A stretch of 50,819 nucleotides of DNA from Saprospirales bacterium. GTDB lineage: Bacteria > Bacteroidota > Bacteroidia > Chitinophagales > Saprospiraceae. The notes beneath the pieces were generated by a model. That model did not search any database, was not told the DNA's origin, and saw nothing but the letters and a program-made list of their open reading frames with translations. The stretch lies in NCBI GenBank assembly GCA_002698985.1, contig PAAY01000072.1, forward strand, positions 1 through 50,819, given 5' to 3'. The translations under genes were made by a program, and so were the position numbers. Below are positions 26,344-35,000 of this stretch, in pieces. Every line of letters starts with the position of its first letter. Within the stretch, counting starts at the first letter, position 1.

Positions 26344-26433
26344 ATGAGAAAAACCGGCCTGGCACAGCGGCTTATTAGGAACCTGCAGTCAGAGGGGCTT
26401 ATCCCTGCAGTGGGGAAGGTTCTGAGGGCGTAA
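26344..26433 (+). pseudogene. Relic of a T9SS sorting-domain 3' end
   Basis: The last ~25 codons before a TAA at 26431 read GLAQRLIRNLQSEGLIPAVGKVLRA. The true 3' end of the next gene reads GLASGLYFWNLQSEGRILAAGKVVRE, so GLA, NLQSEG, GKV and R before the stop are shared. DNA identity includes the 13-mer TGCAGTCAGAGGG. The relic stops 15 nt before the ATG of that gene. It is best explained as the remaining tail of an older or duplicated copy. A 29-codon ATG frame covers it but is unlikely to be a gene. Confidence 0.8.
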
Positions 26434-26448
26434 GCTATTTATTTGAAT

Positions 26449-28212
26449 ATGAAAAAGACGATTTGCATTATTTACCTGCTATGTATCAGCACCTTATTGT
26501 TTGCCCAAAAACATGACAATATCTGGGTGATGGGCTATCATGGCCAAACCGCCCACCCGCTTCAAAACACCATGACCATTGATTTTGGCGAAGTGCCACC
26601 AGTCATTACAAATCTTGAATTAAATGATGGTATGTCATTCAATTTTACCAACGCCAGCATCTCTGATGCGGAGGGCAACCTGCTTTTTTACACCAACGGC
26701 ATTTATATTGCAGATGCTTCACATGAGGTGATGGAAAATGGAGAATTCATTAATGATGTAGGAATTTCCCAGCAATATAGCGATTCTGGTCTTCCTGTTT
26801 ATCAAGGTGCACTTATTTTGCCAAAACCTGAAAACGATAGTTTGTATTATATTTTTCATGTTCCTTTAATTCTCGATCCCAATGGTTTGGATGCATTTGT
26901 ATTTCAACTAAATTATTCGATTGTGGATATGAATAAGAATGAATATAACGGTGCTGTTTTGGAAAAAGATGTCATGATTATAGAAGATACTCTTGGGTCT
27001 GGAAAATTAACAGCTTGTAAACATGGGAATGGACGAGACTGGTGGATACTTGTAAGAAAAGAAGAGCGATTTTCCCGCGAAGTTTACCGTCTGCTGCTTA
27101 CCCCCCAGGGTATAATGAATATGGGAAAGCAAGAAGCAGGACCGGAAATTATTTATCCGAATGGTGCGGTTGGAAATGTTGTTTTTTCACCTGACGGTAC
27201 CAGATATATCAGCCACGAAATTCGTTTCAATCCATTCAACGCAATCGATATATACGATTTCAATCGCTGTACAGGAGAATTACAGCACCTGGAACATTTC
27301 ACCTTGGATGATTCTACTTATTTTTTAGGTGGTGCAGTGGTTTCGCCTGATTCCAGGTATTTGTATGGTGTGACAAACCAGACCATTTATCAATTTGACC
27401 TGTGGGGAAATAATGTAGAAGAAACAAAGACACCGATAGCTGTTTACGATGGATTTGTGGGCCTTGCGTTCGGGTCTTTTTTTGGTGCTCCCCAACTTGC
27501 GCCGGACGGCGCTATATGGATAAACACCGTCTCCGATACGGTCATGCATGTCATTCGCACACCTAATCAGCCCGGCATGAAAAGCCATGTGGACCAGCAT
27601 TCCATCCATTTGCCGGTGGTGAATCAAAAATCCATCCCCAACTTCCCCAACTACCGCCTCGGCCCATTGGATGGCAGTCCCTGTGATACGCTGGGGCTGG
27701 ACAACCACCCGCTGGCGGGTTTCTCCTGGTATGCCGAGGAGTTGGAAGTCACCTTTTCTGACAATTCCTACTACCGCCCGGAAGAATGGCTATGGGACTT
27801 CGGCGATGGCAGCGGCAGCACGGAGCGCAATCCCATCCACAGCTACGCAGCGCCAGGGGAGTATTACGTCTGCCTCAGCGTCTCCAACGAGTACGACAGC
27901 GACACGGCCTGCCACTGGGTCAGTGTGGACACTTTGCTCACAGCCACGGAGCCACTCAGCACCGGCGGCTCGGTGCGCCTGTACCCCAACCCTGCTCGTG
28001 AGGAGGTCTGGCTGAGTTTTGATGAGACGCTCACCCACCCGGCCACCTGGACGGTTTTTGATACAGTAGGCCGGCAGGTGGGAGCGGTGGCATTGGAGCC
28101 GGGCAAGTCCAGGTATCACTTTTACACCGGAGGGCTGGCTTCGGGGCTTTATTTCTGGAACTTGCAGTCAGAGGGCCGGATTTTGGCAGCGGGGAAGGTG
28201 GTGAGGGAGTGA
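26449..28212 (+). CDS. Mosaic T9SS propeller/PKD surface protein
   Basis: 587 residues from the ATG at 26449 (MKKTICIIYLLCISTLLFAQ signal peptide). Residues about 22-420 are a beta-propeller-like domain (NIWVMGYHG, ISDAEGNLLFYTNG, FSPDGTRYISH, VSPDSRYLYGVTN). A PKD domain follows (433-500, WLWDFGDGSGSTERNPIHSY, GEYYVCLSVSN), then a type A sorting domain (505-587, VRLYPNPAREEVWLSF, ASGLYFWNLQSEG). Composition changes sharply inside the gene: 16 of 60 G+C at 26881-26940 but 37 of 60 at 27781-27840, with the change near 27470, before the PKD domain. The gene thus joins an AT-rich front to a host-like back. It is flanked by matching repeats on both sides and by a relic of its own tail upstream. 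Function unknown; surface location expected. Confidence 0.88.
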   Translation: MKKTICIIYLLCISTLLFAQKHDNIWVMGYHGQTAHPLQNTMTIDFGEVPPVITNLELNDGMSFNFTNASISDAEGNLLFYTNGIYIADASHEVMENGEFINDVGISQQYSDSGLPVYQGALILPKPENDSLYYIFHVPLILDPNGLDAFVFQLNYSIVDMNKNEYNGAVLEKDVMIIEDTLGSGKLTACKHGNGRDWWILVRKEERFSREVYRLLLTPQGIMNMGKQEAGPEIIYPNGAVGNVVFSPDGTRYISHEIRFNPFNAIDIYDFNRCTGELQHLEHFTLDDSTYFLGGAVVSPDSRYLYGVTNQTIYQFDLWGNNVEETKTPIAVYDGFVGLAFGSFFGAPQLAPDGAIWINTVSDTVMHVIRTPNQPGMKSHVDQHSIHLPVVNQKSIPNFPNYRLGPLDGSPCDTLGLDNHPLAGFSWYAEELEVTFSDNSYYRPEEWLWDFGDGSGSTERNPIHSYAAPGEYYVCLSVSNEYDSDTACHWVSVDTLLTATEPLSTGGSVRLYPNPAREEVWLSFDETLTHPATWTVFDTVGRQVGAVALEPGKSRYHFYTGGLASGLYFWNLQSEGRILAAGKVVRE

Positions 28213-28223
28213 GATGGTGGTTT

Positions 28224-28255
28224 TGAGACTTTGAGACTGTGAGACAATGAGACTT
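28224..28255. repeat. Octamer array TGAGACTN, copy B
   Basis: TGAGAC(T/A) units begin at 28224, 28232, 28240 and 28248 with exact 8-nt spacing; same word as 26105-26148. Confidence 0.9.
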
Positions 28256-28275
28256 GGAGGTGAGCTTACAACTTT

Positions 28276-28333
28276 CAGTTGCGGCCTCGCTTGCAAGACG
28301 CTGGCAGTGGTTCGGAACCCTGTCGGCGTTGGG
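28276..28333. repeat. 58-nt hairpin-bearing block, copy B
   Basis: Copy of 26170-26227 with four substitutions. In the outer stem two C/A-to-T/G changes turn Watson-Crick pairs into G-U pairs (ACGCTGGCAG with CTGTCGGCGT), so the hairpin 28298-28329 is kept at RNA level. A partial copy of the region to its left (28262-28289) recurs at 28355-28382 with 24 of 28 matches. Confidence 0.88.
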
Positions 28334-28399
28334 CGCTCCGCATGAGAACCAGGCGAGCTTGCAACTTTCGGTTACAGCCTCGATGCTGCCGGCGAAGAT

Positions 28400-28426
28400 C
28401 TTATGAGGTTTCCGAAACCTCACAAG
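28400..28426. repeat. Palindrome TGAGGTTT-CCG-AAACCTCA
   Basis: Eight-base perfect inner stem (28404-28411 with 28415-28422), one A/C mismatch, then three more pairs. I recall similar GAGGTTT palindromes between genes in other Bacteroidota, but cannot verify. Confidence 0.8.
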
Positions 28427-28489
28427 GTCTTTAACCCAAACACCAACCTTTATCACCTTTCATTTTTTTCGTATTCTTGGCTGTGCGGT

Positions 28490-28497
28490 TAAATTTG
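28490..28497 (+). promoter_or_regulatory. Candidate -7 box TAAATTTG for the ferredoxin gene
   Basis: Matches TAnnTTTG, 80 nt before the ferredoxin ATG. The -33 position holds only a T-rich stretch (28464-28469). Confidence 0.55.
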
Positions 28498-28571
28498 CCG
28501 CTGCTGAACACAAAACTGCAAACCACGGGAAGCTGAGCCGGCCCAACCGGCGGCCCCCACCAAAACACTGA

Positions 28572-28925
<354 letters not shown>

Positions 28926-28946
28926 TTCAGGTAGGACCTTTTTGAG

Positions 28947-28982
28947 AACCGCCGGTAGCCGTACGTTGCCGGCGGTTTTTTT
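28947..28982 (+). terminator. Rho-independent terminator after the ferredoxin
   Basis: AACCGCCGG (28947-28955) pairs with CCGGCGGTT (28969-28977), with extra pairs inside, followed by seven T (28976-28982). Confidence 0.92.
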
Positions 28983-29074
28983 GACTTGTACTTACCCATT
29001 GGCGCATTTTGAGGCCTTTGCTTTTGCGGGGCTGGTTACCTTTAGGGCTTTCATCATTCACAAACTCCCAAAGG

Positions 29075-31930
29075 ATGCACAGAAGCGCCTGCCTCTTTCT
29101 CGTTTTTCTTTTTTCGCTTCGGGCTGTCGCCCAAATTTCTTTCACCAATCAAACCGAGGACCTGCTGGATGTGGACACCACCTACACCGGCATCGCCGTG
29201 GCCGTGGCGGATATGAATGGCGATGGCCTGGACGACATTGTGCGCATGCACTTCGGCACTAACTTGCTGATCAGCTATCAAAATGCCGGCGGCGGATTTG
29301 TGACTACCGACTACGGCATGAGCCTTCCGGCTCCCTGGGCCGTTGCCACAGGCGACGCCAACAACGATGGTCTCATGGACCTCTACACCGGCGGCTTTTA
29401 CGACGGACCACGGGTGCTCTTCAACCAAAATGCCGGTGCCGCTTTCAACGAATACAACCTGCCCGGAACCAGCATTTTCGTGCAAGGTGCCAACTTCGCC
29501 GACATCAACAACGACGGCTACCTGGATGTGTTCTCCTGCCACGACGACGGCGAAAGCCGCATCTGGGGCAACGACGGCGCCGGTGGCTTTTTCAGCGCCG
29601 ACAACTGGATCGACATGAAGACCATTCCCTCTTCTGACAATTCCGGTAATTACGGCTCCGTCTGGACGGATTTTGACAACGATCACGACCTGGACCTCTA
29701 CATCGCCAAATGCCGCCAGGGAGTCAGCAACCCCGAGGACCCCCGCCGCATCAACGCCCTCTTCGTCAACGACGGGGCCAACAACTACAAGGACAAAGCC
29801 GACGAATACGGCCTCAAAATCAAATGGCAGAGCTGGACGGCAGACTTCCAGGACATCGACAACGACGGCGACCTCGACTGCCTCATCACCAACCACGACC
29901 ACAACCTCCAACTGCTCGAAAACGACGGTGCCGGCCACTTCACCGATATCTCGGACATTGCCGGCCTGGCCGGCTACAATGGCGGATTCCTGCAGGGCCT
30001 CATGCGGGATTTCGACAACGACGGCTGGGTGGACATCCTCACCGCCGAGCCAACCCTGCTGCTGCTCAACAACGGCGACAAGACTTTTAGCAAGGTGAAT
30101 GCACCTTTTGACGGCGCCAACCTCGGCTCCTTTGCCATCGGCGACCTCAACGCCGACGGCTTCCCCGATGTGTACGCCTCCTTCCCTTGCGGCATCAACA
30201 ATCCCTGCAATGTGCCCGACCGCCTTTTCATCAACGGGGGCAACGGCAACCACTACCTGGGGGTGCGGCTGGTTGGAAACATGAGCAACCGTGCCGGTGT
30301 GGGAGCCCGGCTGGAGGCGCACGGCCCCTGGGGCGTGCAGGTGCGGGAGGTCCGGGCAGGGGAGAGCTATGGCATCTCCAACTCGCTGGCGCAACACTTC
30401 GGCCTGGGAGCCGACACGGTGGTTGAGCAGCTCGTGGTGCGCTGGCCTTCGGGCAATGTGGACGTGCTGAGCAATGTGGCTGCCGATCAGGTGATCATCG
30501 TCGAGGAATCAACCACCTGCGCGGCAACCTCCGGGCTCGAGATCGGTTCCGACGCCGGCAACGTCCTCTGTCCCGGCGATACCCTGACCTTGACGGCGAC
30601 AGCCGGCTACGAAAACTACCTGTGGAGCAACGGCGCTTCCGGGGCTGTGCTTTCCGTAGCCCTGCCGGGCAACTACAGCGTGGTGGCCCTGGACAGCAAC
30701 GGCTGTGTGGCCTCCTCAGCGGTGTTTTCGGTGGTCTTCAATCCCGAGGAAGCACCGGTGGTGACGGCCGCCGGAGAGCTGTCGTTTTGCGAAGGAGGCA
30801 ATGTGGAACTGACGGCTTCTGATGCCGCTGCCTACCTGTGGTCAAATGGTGAAACCGGCCAGAGCATCCTCGTGGAAGAACCCGGGGCCTACTTCGTCAC
30901 CGTGCCCGGCGCTTGCGGGGACTTCAGTTCCGACACCGTTTTGGTGGAGGTGTACCAGGCCCCGCCGCCAGTGGTGGAGCAGGTGGTACAGGCCACCTCC
31001 ATGGACCCGCTGCCGCTGGTAGCCCAGGGCGATCATCCGCTGTGGTACGATAGTCCGGCTGGCGGCAGCCTCATTGCCGAAGGAGATACTCTCTGGACCC
31101 CTGCGGTGACGGACACACTTTACTATTACGTTGCTGACCAGCACAGCTATGGCGGCGGCAGCTTCATGGCCGGAATGGAAGCCCACAGCGGCTCGCCGTA
31201 CAGCGGTGCCGGATTCAACGGGCAGGTACTCTTTGACGCCTACCAGGATTTTATCCTGAAAACCGTAAAGGTTTACACGGACATCGCTGCCCCGCGGATC
31301 ATTCAGTTGCTGGATGCCACTGACAACGTGGTGCAACAGGACACCTTCGACATTGCCGAAGGTGAAAGTGAACTCAATTTGAACTTCTCTGTGCCTGCGG
31401 GCAATGGCTACAAACTGACCACCGATGCGGAATTCAACCAGCTTGCCCTCGGAACCATTACGCCCCGCCTCCAGCGCTCCGACCAGGGTGTGAACTATCC
31501 CTACGAGGTGCCCGATGTGCTCAGCATCATCGGTTCAAATTTCGGTGCCGGCTTTTACTATTATTTCTACAACTGGCAGGTGGAACTGGAGGCCGTCCAT
31601 TGCGAAAGCGAGCGGGTGTCGGTGACGGTGCTGCCCGTGCCTAATGCCGTAGTCGATCTTGCTTCCTTCGGCAAAATTGCGCTGAGCCCCAATCCCGGAA
31701 AACCGGGAATTTCTCAGATTTCCATCTCACCAACCGCTCCGGGCAATATGGAGCTCCGCCTGACCGACCAACTCGGCCGGGTGCTGGAAACCCACCAACT
31801 AAGCCTGCTACCAGATGTGGAGCAGTCAGTAACCATAGGAAAGGAAATCCAATTGCCCGAAGGCATTTATTTCATTCAGCTTCGCCAAAATGGCCGGGTA
31901 GCGACGCTGAAGTGGGTGGTTGTTGATTGA
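29075..31930 (+). CDS. FG-GAP/VCBS and ASPIC/UnbV repeat protein with T9SS domain
   Basis: 951 residues from the ATG at 29075, which gives a clean signal peptide (MHRSACLFLVFLFSLRAVAQ); the upstream frame to 29009 is not signal-like. Residues 30-390 carry many FG-GAP/VCBS calcium loops (VADMNGDGLDD, GDANNDGLMDLY, ADINNDGYLDV, TDFDNDHDLDLY, QDIDNDGDLDC, RDFDNDGWVDI, GDLNADGFPDV), predicting a propeller. An ASPIC/UnbV domain follows (about 392-475, GVGARLEAHG, EVRAGESYGISNSLAQHFGLG, VRWPSG). Then Ig-like domains with YLWSNG(E/A)(T/S)G, a module shared with the subtilisin (WYDSPAGG to YYYFYNWQVELE), and a type A sorting domain (from about 867, LSPNPGKPG). It is a surface or extracellular protein, possibly for adhesion or polymer binding. 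ASPIC/UnbV proteins are common in Bacteroidota with unproven roles. Confidence 0.92.
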   Translation: MHRSACLFLVFLFSLRAVAQISFTNQTEDLLDVDTTYTGIAVAVADMNGDGLDDIVRMHFGTNLLISYQNAGGGFVTTDYGMSLPAPWAVATGDANNDGLMDLYTGGFYDGPRVLFNQNAGAAFNEYNLPGTSIFVQGANFADINNDGYLDVFSCHDDGESRIWGNDGAGGFFSADNWIDMKTIPSSDNSGNYGSVWTDFDNDHDLDLYIAKCRQGVSNPEDPRRINALFVNDGANNYKDKADEYGLKIKWQSWTADFQDIDNDGDLDCLITNHDHNLQLLENDGAGHFTDISDIAGLAGYNGGFLQGLMRDFDNDGWVDILTAEPTLLLLNNGDKTFSKVNAPFDGANLGSFAIGDLNADGFPDVYASFPCGINNPCNVPDRLFINGGNGNHYLGVRLVGNMSNRAGVGARLEAHGPWGVQVREVRAGESYGISNSLAQHFGLGADTVVEQLVVRWPSGNVDVLSNVAADQVIIVEESTTCAATSGLEIGSDAGNVLCPGDTLTLTATAGYENYLWSNGASGAVLSVALPGNYSVVALDSNGCVASSAVFSVVFNPEEAPVVTAAGELSFCEGGNVELTASDAAAYLWSNGETGQSILVEEPGAYFVTVPGACGDFSSDTVLVEVYQAPPPVVEQVVQATSMDPLPLVAQGDHPLWYDSPAGGSLIAEGDTLWTPAVTDTLYYYVADQHSYGGGSFMAGMEAHSGSPYSGAGFNGQVLFDAYQDFILKTVKVYTDIAAPRIIQLLDATDNVVQQDTFDIAEGESELNLNFSVPAGNGYKLTTDAEFNQLALGTITPRLQRSDQGVNYPYEVPDVLSIIGSNFGAGFYYYFYNWQVELEAVHCESERVSVTVLPVPNAVVDLASFGKIALSPNPGKPGISQISISPTAPGNMELRLTDQLGRVLETHQLSLLPDVEQSVTIGKEIQLPEGIYFIQLRQNGRVATLKWVVVD

Positions 31931-32032
31931 GGAATAGAGCCCCGTGGCGATAATAATCGGCATCGGGGGAAGAACTCAGGAACTATGGTGAACGCCGCAG
32001 GTACATCAAACGAATTGTAAAAGCTTGCAAGT

Positions 32033-32060
32033 TCATCCCTCATCCCTCATCCCTCATCCC
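32033..32060. repeat. Four perfect TCATCCC heptamers
   Basis: Exact 7-nt period from 32033 to 32060, ending 4 nt before the stop of the OmpA gene. The complement GGGATGA is the word of the array at 19556. It lies between convergent genes. Confidence 0.92.
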
Positions 32061-32063
32061 TTA

Positions 32064-32942
32064 CTATTCCCCCGTTTCCCGGATCATTTGGAGCAGCTTG
32101 TTGTAGCTGGCAGAGACGATGAACTCGACGCGGCGGTTGGCGGCTCGTCCCTCCTCTGATTCGTTGGAAGCGATGGGCTCGGATTCTCCTTTGCCGACGG
32201 GAGTAAGCTGGTTGGTGGGCAGGCCGAACTCTTTGGTCAGGGTGCGCACCAGCGTTGCGGAGCGAAGGGCGCTGAGGTCCCAGTTGTCGGCGTAGGCACG
32301 GCTTTTCGGTGGGCGGTTATCGGTATGGCTTTCGATGGTGATGTGGAGGTCGGGATGCTGGAGGAAGATGGTGGACAGGCGCTCCAGGAAATCCACGGCG
32401 CCGGACTCGAAGCCGATGCTGCTGGGTTTGAAAAGCATCTTTTCGGGCACCCGTATGTGCAGCGCTGTACCTTTCACTTCCAGTGCAAAGTGTTCATCCT
32501 GGATGTCGGTGAACGACACGGTGATGATGTCTTTCAGTTTTTTCATGCGCAATTCCATGTTTTCCACTTCGCTGCGCAATGCTTTCAATTCCTCTTCCAG
32601 GTTATTGATGATGGCATCCTTTTTCTGAAGCGCCAGGTCCAGTTTCTGTTGGGTTGTCAGCGACTGGCTGCTCATGTTTTCCATCTCCTCTTCCAGTTTT
32701 TTGATGGTGCGCTCCTTTTTGTCGTAAAGCTCGCGGAGGGCATTGGCTTCGCCGGTTTTTTCTGCCAGTTGGAGTTGCAGGTTGCCCACCTGCTGGTTGC
32801 AGGAGAAGAGGCGCTGGTTGAGCAGTTGGTTGATGCTATCGCGGGTGGCCATTTCGGCTTCCAGTCGTTTTTTGCTGACACAGCTCGTTGTGGAGCTGAT
32901 TCCGATGATTGCGACGAAAAGAAAAAGGTATGCTTTGTTCAT
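32064..32942 (-). CDS. OmpA-family lipoprotein with coiled coil
   Basis: 292 residues from the ATG at 32942 (MNKAYLFLFVAIIGISSTTSC, lipidated Cys21); a start at 32999 would precede the signal with a polar stretch. Residues 25-150 form a long heptad-patterned coiled coil (KKLEEEMENM, LQKKDAIINNLEEELKALR). Residues about 180-285 are an OmpA/MotB-like peptidoglycan-binding domain: ITIESHTDNRPPKSRAYADNWDLSALRSATLVRTL, LTPVGKGESEPIASNESEEGRAANRRVEF, with the diaminopimelate-binding Asp and Arg positions present. The protein should tether an envelope membrane to peptidoglycan. The coiled-coil membrane protein gene is 96 nt upstream on the same strand, so they are probably one transcript. Confidence 0.9.
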   Translation of the reverse strand: MNKAYLFLFVAIIGISSTTSCVSKKRLEAEMATRDSINQLLNQRLFSCNQQVGNLQLQLAEKTGEANALRELYDKKERTIKKLEEEMENMSSQSLTTQQKLDLALQKKDAIINNLEEELKALRSEVENMELRMKKLKDIITVSFTDIQDEHFALEVKGTALHIRVPEKMLFKPSSIGFESGAVDFLERLSTIFLQHPDLHITIESHTDNRPPKSRAYADNWDLSALRSATLVRTLTKEFGLPTNQLTPVGKGESEPIASNESEEGRAANRRVEFIVSASYNKLLQMIRETGE

Positions 32943-33038
32943 GAGTGATGAGTTGAACCGGTTTGGGTGCAAAGGAAAAAAAGAATCCGAAGTTGCCAAT
33001 TACCGGCAGCTTCGGATCCAGCGGTTTGTTTCGGGGCC

Positions 33039-33950
33039 TTATTGCAGACGGAAGCTGGCGGCACCGAGCAGCCCAATGTCTGTGTAAACGGCTACCCGGT
33101 AATAACCCCGCTTGAGTTTGTCTTCCAGGTCGTAGGTGAAAGACATGCGCTGGTTTTCTTCCACATTGACCTGCTGTTCTTTCACGGCGATGATGTCCAT
33201 GGGGCTGTTGTTCACCGTAATTTTTGCGTTGATCGGATTTTCCACCTTGATGGGCGTGCCTTTGTCGTCGGTAATGACGAGGTAGAGCGGGCGTACACCC
33301 CGGAATTCATTGGCCACACCCGTGAGGTCGAAGCTGACACGGATGCGCCGGGCCCGGCGGGCTTTGGCAGTGGCTTTGGTGCTTTTCTTCTCAACTTCAA
33401 CCCGGAAAGCTGTGGCTTTGAAGTTTTCCCGGGTCAGTTTTTTCAGTTCTTCCTGAATGGTTTTGTTCAGGTTGGCCAGGGCTTCGTTTTCCGAGCGGGC
33501 GGTGGCCAGGTCGGCGGTCAGTTGGCCGGTAAGGTTGCGCAGGGAATCGTTTTCAGCCTGCAGGGAGGCAATGGACTGCTCCAGGTCGGTTTTCACCTTC
33601 AGCAATTCCTGGATCTGTGCCCGCAGGTTGTTCACTTCTGACTGGCTTTGTTTCTGGATCTTGTTCAATCTGGCCTGAGTCTGCTGAAGCTTTTTTTCCG
33701 TTTCTTCGGCAGAACCCCTCAGCGATTCATTTTCAGTGGCCAGTTGGCTGTAGGCAGTTGCCAGACTGTCCACATCGCTTTGCAGTTCATCCCGGAGGGT
33801 GGTCAGGTCAGCAATCTGCTGGTTCAGTGTTTCATTTTCGGAAAGCAGGGTGTTGTTTTTCTGGTGGGTGGAGTAGGCCCAATAGGCCGTTCCTGCCAAA
33901 CCCAACAGCAAAATGACGATCAAGACGGTCAATCCTTGTCTGGAATTCAT
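33039..33950 (-). CDS. Membrane-anchored coiled-coil protein, partner of the OmpA lipoprotein
   Basis: 303 residues. One transmembrane helix near the N-terminus (about 7-26, LTVLIVILLLGLAGTAYWAY), then a coiled coil over residues 30-185 (ENETLNQQIADLTTLRDELQSDVDSL and more). A basic linker (KKSTKATAKARRARR) leads to a beta-rich C-terminal domain (about 205-303, IRVSFDLTGVANEFRGVRPLYLVI, GYYRVAVYTDIGLLGAASFRL). The topology suggests an inner-membrane anchor with a periplasmic part. I recognise the type as common in Bacteroidota but not its function. It is co-directional with the OmpA lipoprotein downstream, and both carry coiled coils, so a joint envelope-spanning structure is plausible (inference). 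Confidence 0.8.
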   Translation of the reverse strand: MNSRQGLTVLIVILLLGLAGTAYWAYSTHQKNNTLLSENETLNQQIADLTTLRDELQSDVDSLATAYSQLATENESLRGSAEETEKKLQQTQARLNKIQKQSQSEVNNLRAQIQELLKVKTDLEQSIASLQAENDSLRNLTGQLTADLATARSENEALANLNKTIQEELKKLTRENFKATAFRVEVEKKSTKATAKARRARRIRVSFDLTGVANEFRGVRPLYLVITDDKGTPIKVENPINAKITVNNSPMDIIAVKEQQVNVEENQRMSFTYDLEDKLKRGYYRVAVYTDIGLLGAASFRLQ

Positions 33951-34046
33951 GGCTTCTGATTTTTGGTGATTAATCGCTTTGCATCAACTAATTGCACTTC
34001 GCAATTATTATCTCACGGAAGTGGAAAAAGTTGAATTGAACAGCGC

Positions 34047-34054
34047 CAAAGATA
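34047..34054 (-). promoter_or_regulatory. Candidate -7 box TATCTTTG for the coiled-coil/OmpA genes
   Basis: On the - strand this reads TATCTTTG, an exact match to TAnnTTTG, 97 nt before the ATG at 33950. No clear -33 TTTG. Confidence 0.5.
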
Positions 34055-34333
34055 GACTTTTAGTGGAATGAGGATTTGAGTCCCGAAATCCATCCCGAAG
34101 TTTGTCGGGATCGGCTTTTGGGGGAGGATATGAGGATTTGAAGAATCGAGGAGGGCAAAGTAAAATAGAAAGGTAGAGCTGGGCAGATAAGCAAGGGTTT
34201 TATAGTTTTTCCAATCGGTTCCTCAATTTCTGAGTTCTGCGGTTCTTCAATGTTGCGGCCAGAGGCCGCTACTTAAGTGCGTCAACGAGCAAAGCTCGTG
34301 ACGAGCCGCAGGTATTCCATAGGCAACAGCTGG

Positions 34334-34357
34334 TTCCTCAGTTCTTCAATTCGTCAG
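34334..34357. repeat. Octamer array TTCNTCAR
   Basis: TTCCTCAG, TTCTTCAA, TTCGTCAG, TTCCTCAA begin at 34334, 34342, 34350 and 34358 (8-nt period). A looser copy with the same word lies at 34219-34250. Confidence 0.8.
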
Positions 34358-34361
34358 TTCC

Positions 34362-34904
34362 TCAAAACCCAAGAAACCCATCGGCTTGCCGTTCGATGAC
34401 CTGGAGGGTTTTGGCATCGGCAATGTTTCCCTGGCTGTCTTTCAGTTGCGGGATTGAGGCGACGTGAACTTTTTCGGGATAGATGATGCATCCCTGGTGG
34501 ATGAGGATGCCGGTGAGATGATCCAGGCCGCGCAGGTTGCCGGCCCTGCCGGAGGCGATGCCCACCAGGGCTGCCTTTTTCCGGCCAAAATTGCCCTTGT
34601 AATCGCGGATGGAGCAGGCGTCGATAAAGAGTTTGAGGACGCCCGGAAAGCTGCCGTTGTATTCCGGAACGACAAATACAAAGCGCTCGGCAGGTAAAAT
34701 GTATTCATCCTGTATGGCAGCAATGGAGCTGCTCTGACCTTCCTCTTCGTACATATCGGGGTGGAACCAGTCGTGCGGAATTTCCTCCAGGTTGAGCAAC
34801 TTCACTTCCTTGGTGGTTTTAGCCCTCAGCAATTCAGCGTAATGCCGGGCGAATTGAAGTGCTTCGCTGTCTCTGCGGTTGGTTCCTGAAATAATGGTGA
34901 TCAT
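34362..34904 (-). CDS. NADPH-dependent FMN reductase-like flavoprotein
   Basis: 180 residues from the ATG at 34904 (MITIISGTNRRDSEALQFARHY), which places the flavin phosphate-binding GTNRxxS loop at the usual position; an ATG at 34928 adds eight residues. VPEYNGSFPGVLKLFIDA matches the PEYN(G/H)S.PG.LKN.ID motif of NAD(P)H-dependent FMN/quinone reductases. GRKKAALVGIASGRAGN is the second conserved segment. It should be a cytosolic flavodoxin-fold oxidoreductase. It lies 97 nt after paaC on the same strand, where paaD/paaE would normally follow; a link to phenylacetate oxidation is possible but unproven. A CCTTCGGTAAA motif lies 52 nt upstream of the start. Confidence 0.87.
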   Translation of the reverse strand: MITIISGTNRRDSEALQFARHYAELLRAKTTKEVKLLNLEEIPHDWFHPDMYEEEGQSSSIAAIQDEYILPAERFVFVVPEYNGSFPGVLKLFIDACSIRDYKGNFGRKKAALVGIASGRAGNLRGLDHLTGILIHQGCIIYPEKVHVASIPQLKDSQGNIADAKTLQVIERQADGFLGF

Positions 34905-35000
34905 GCTGTGCAGGTGGTAATGGTTCAATTGCCGGAAGGACGGCGATGCCCTCCGTTTTACCGAAGGTGAACAGCTAAATTTTGAAGTGGTTGAGGTCGG

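Larger units (their letters stand above)
25930..26448. other. Divergent intergenic region, 519 nt, repeat-rich
   Basis: Between the ars operon (- strand) and the mosaic T9SS gene (+ strand). Contains inverted repeats at 25961-25989 and 26010-26028, an octamer array (26105-26148), one copy of the 58-nt hairpin block (26170-26227), a CCTTCGGTAAA motif read on the - strand (26271-26281) and a relic of a sorting-domain 3' end (26344-26433). Confidence 0.75.
33951..34361. other. Intergenic region, 411 nt
   Basis: Contains a 7-base inverted repeat TAATTGC/GCAATTA (33989-34007) in the leader of the coiled-coil gene, its candidate promoter (34047-34054), a degenerate palindrome ATCCCGA/TCGGGAT (34092-34111), two TTCNTCAR octamer arrays (34219-34250 and 34334-34357), and palindromes GCGGCC-AGA-GGCCGC (34255-34269) and ACGAGC-AAA-GCTCGT (34285-34299). 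Confidence 0.7.

Noticed and set aside
26344-26433. 29-codon gene ahead of the mosaic T9SS gene
   Set aside because: Its whole length after the first codons matches the tail of the next gene, so it is better seen as a relic.
26105-28333. CRISPR array
   Set aside because: The repeats are 8-nt tandem words and a 58-nt pair; there are no regularly spaced unique spacers and no cas genes.
29054-30397. Open frame of 447 codons opposite the FG-GAP protein
   Set aside because: Mirror of the regular Asp/Asn/Gly calcium loops; no independent support.
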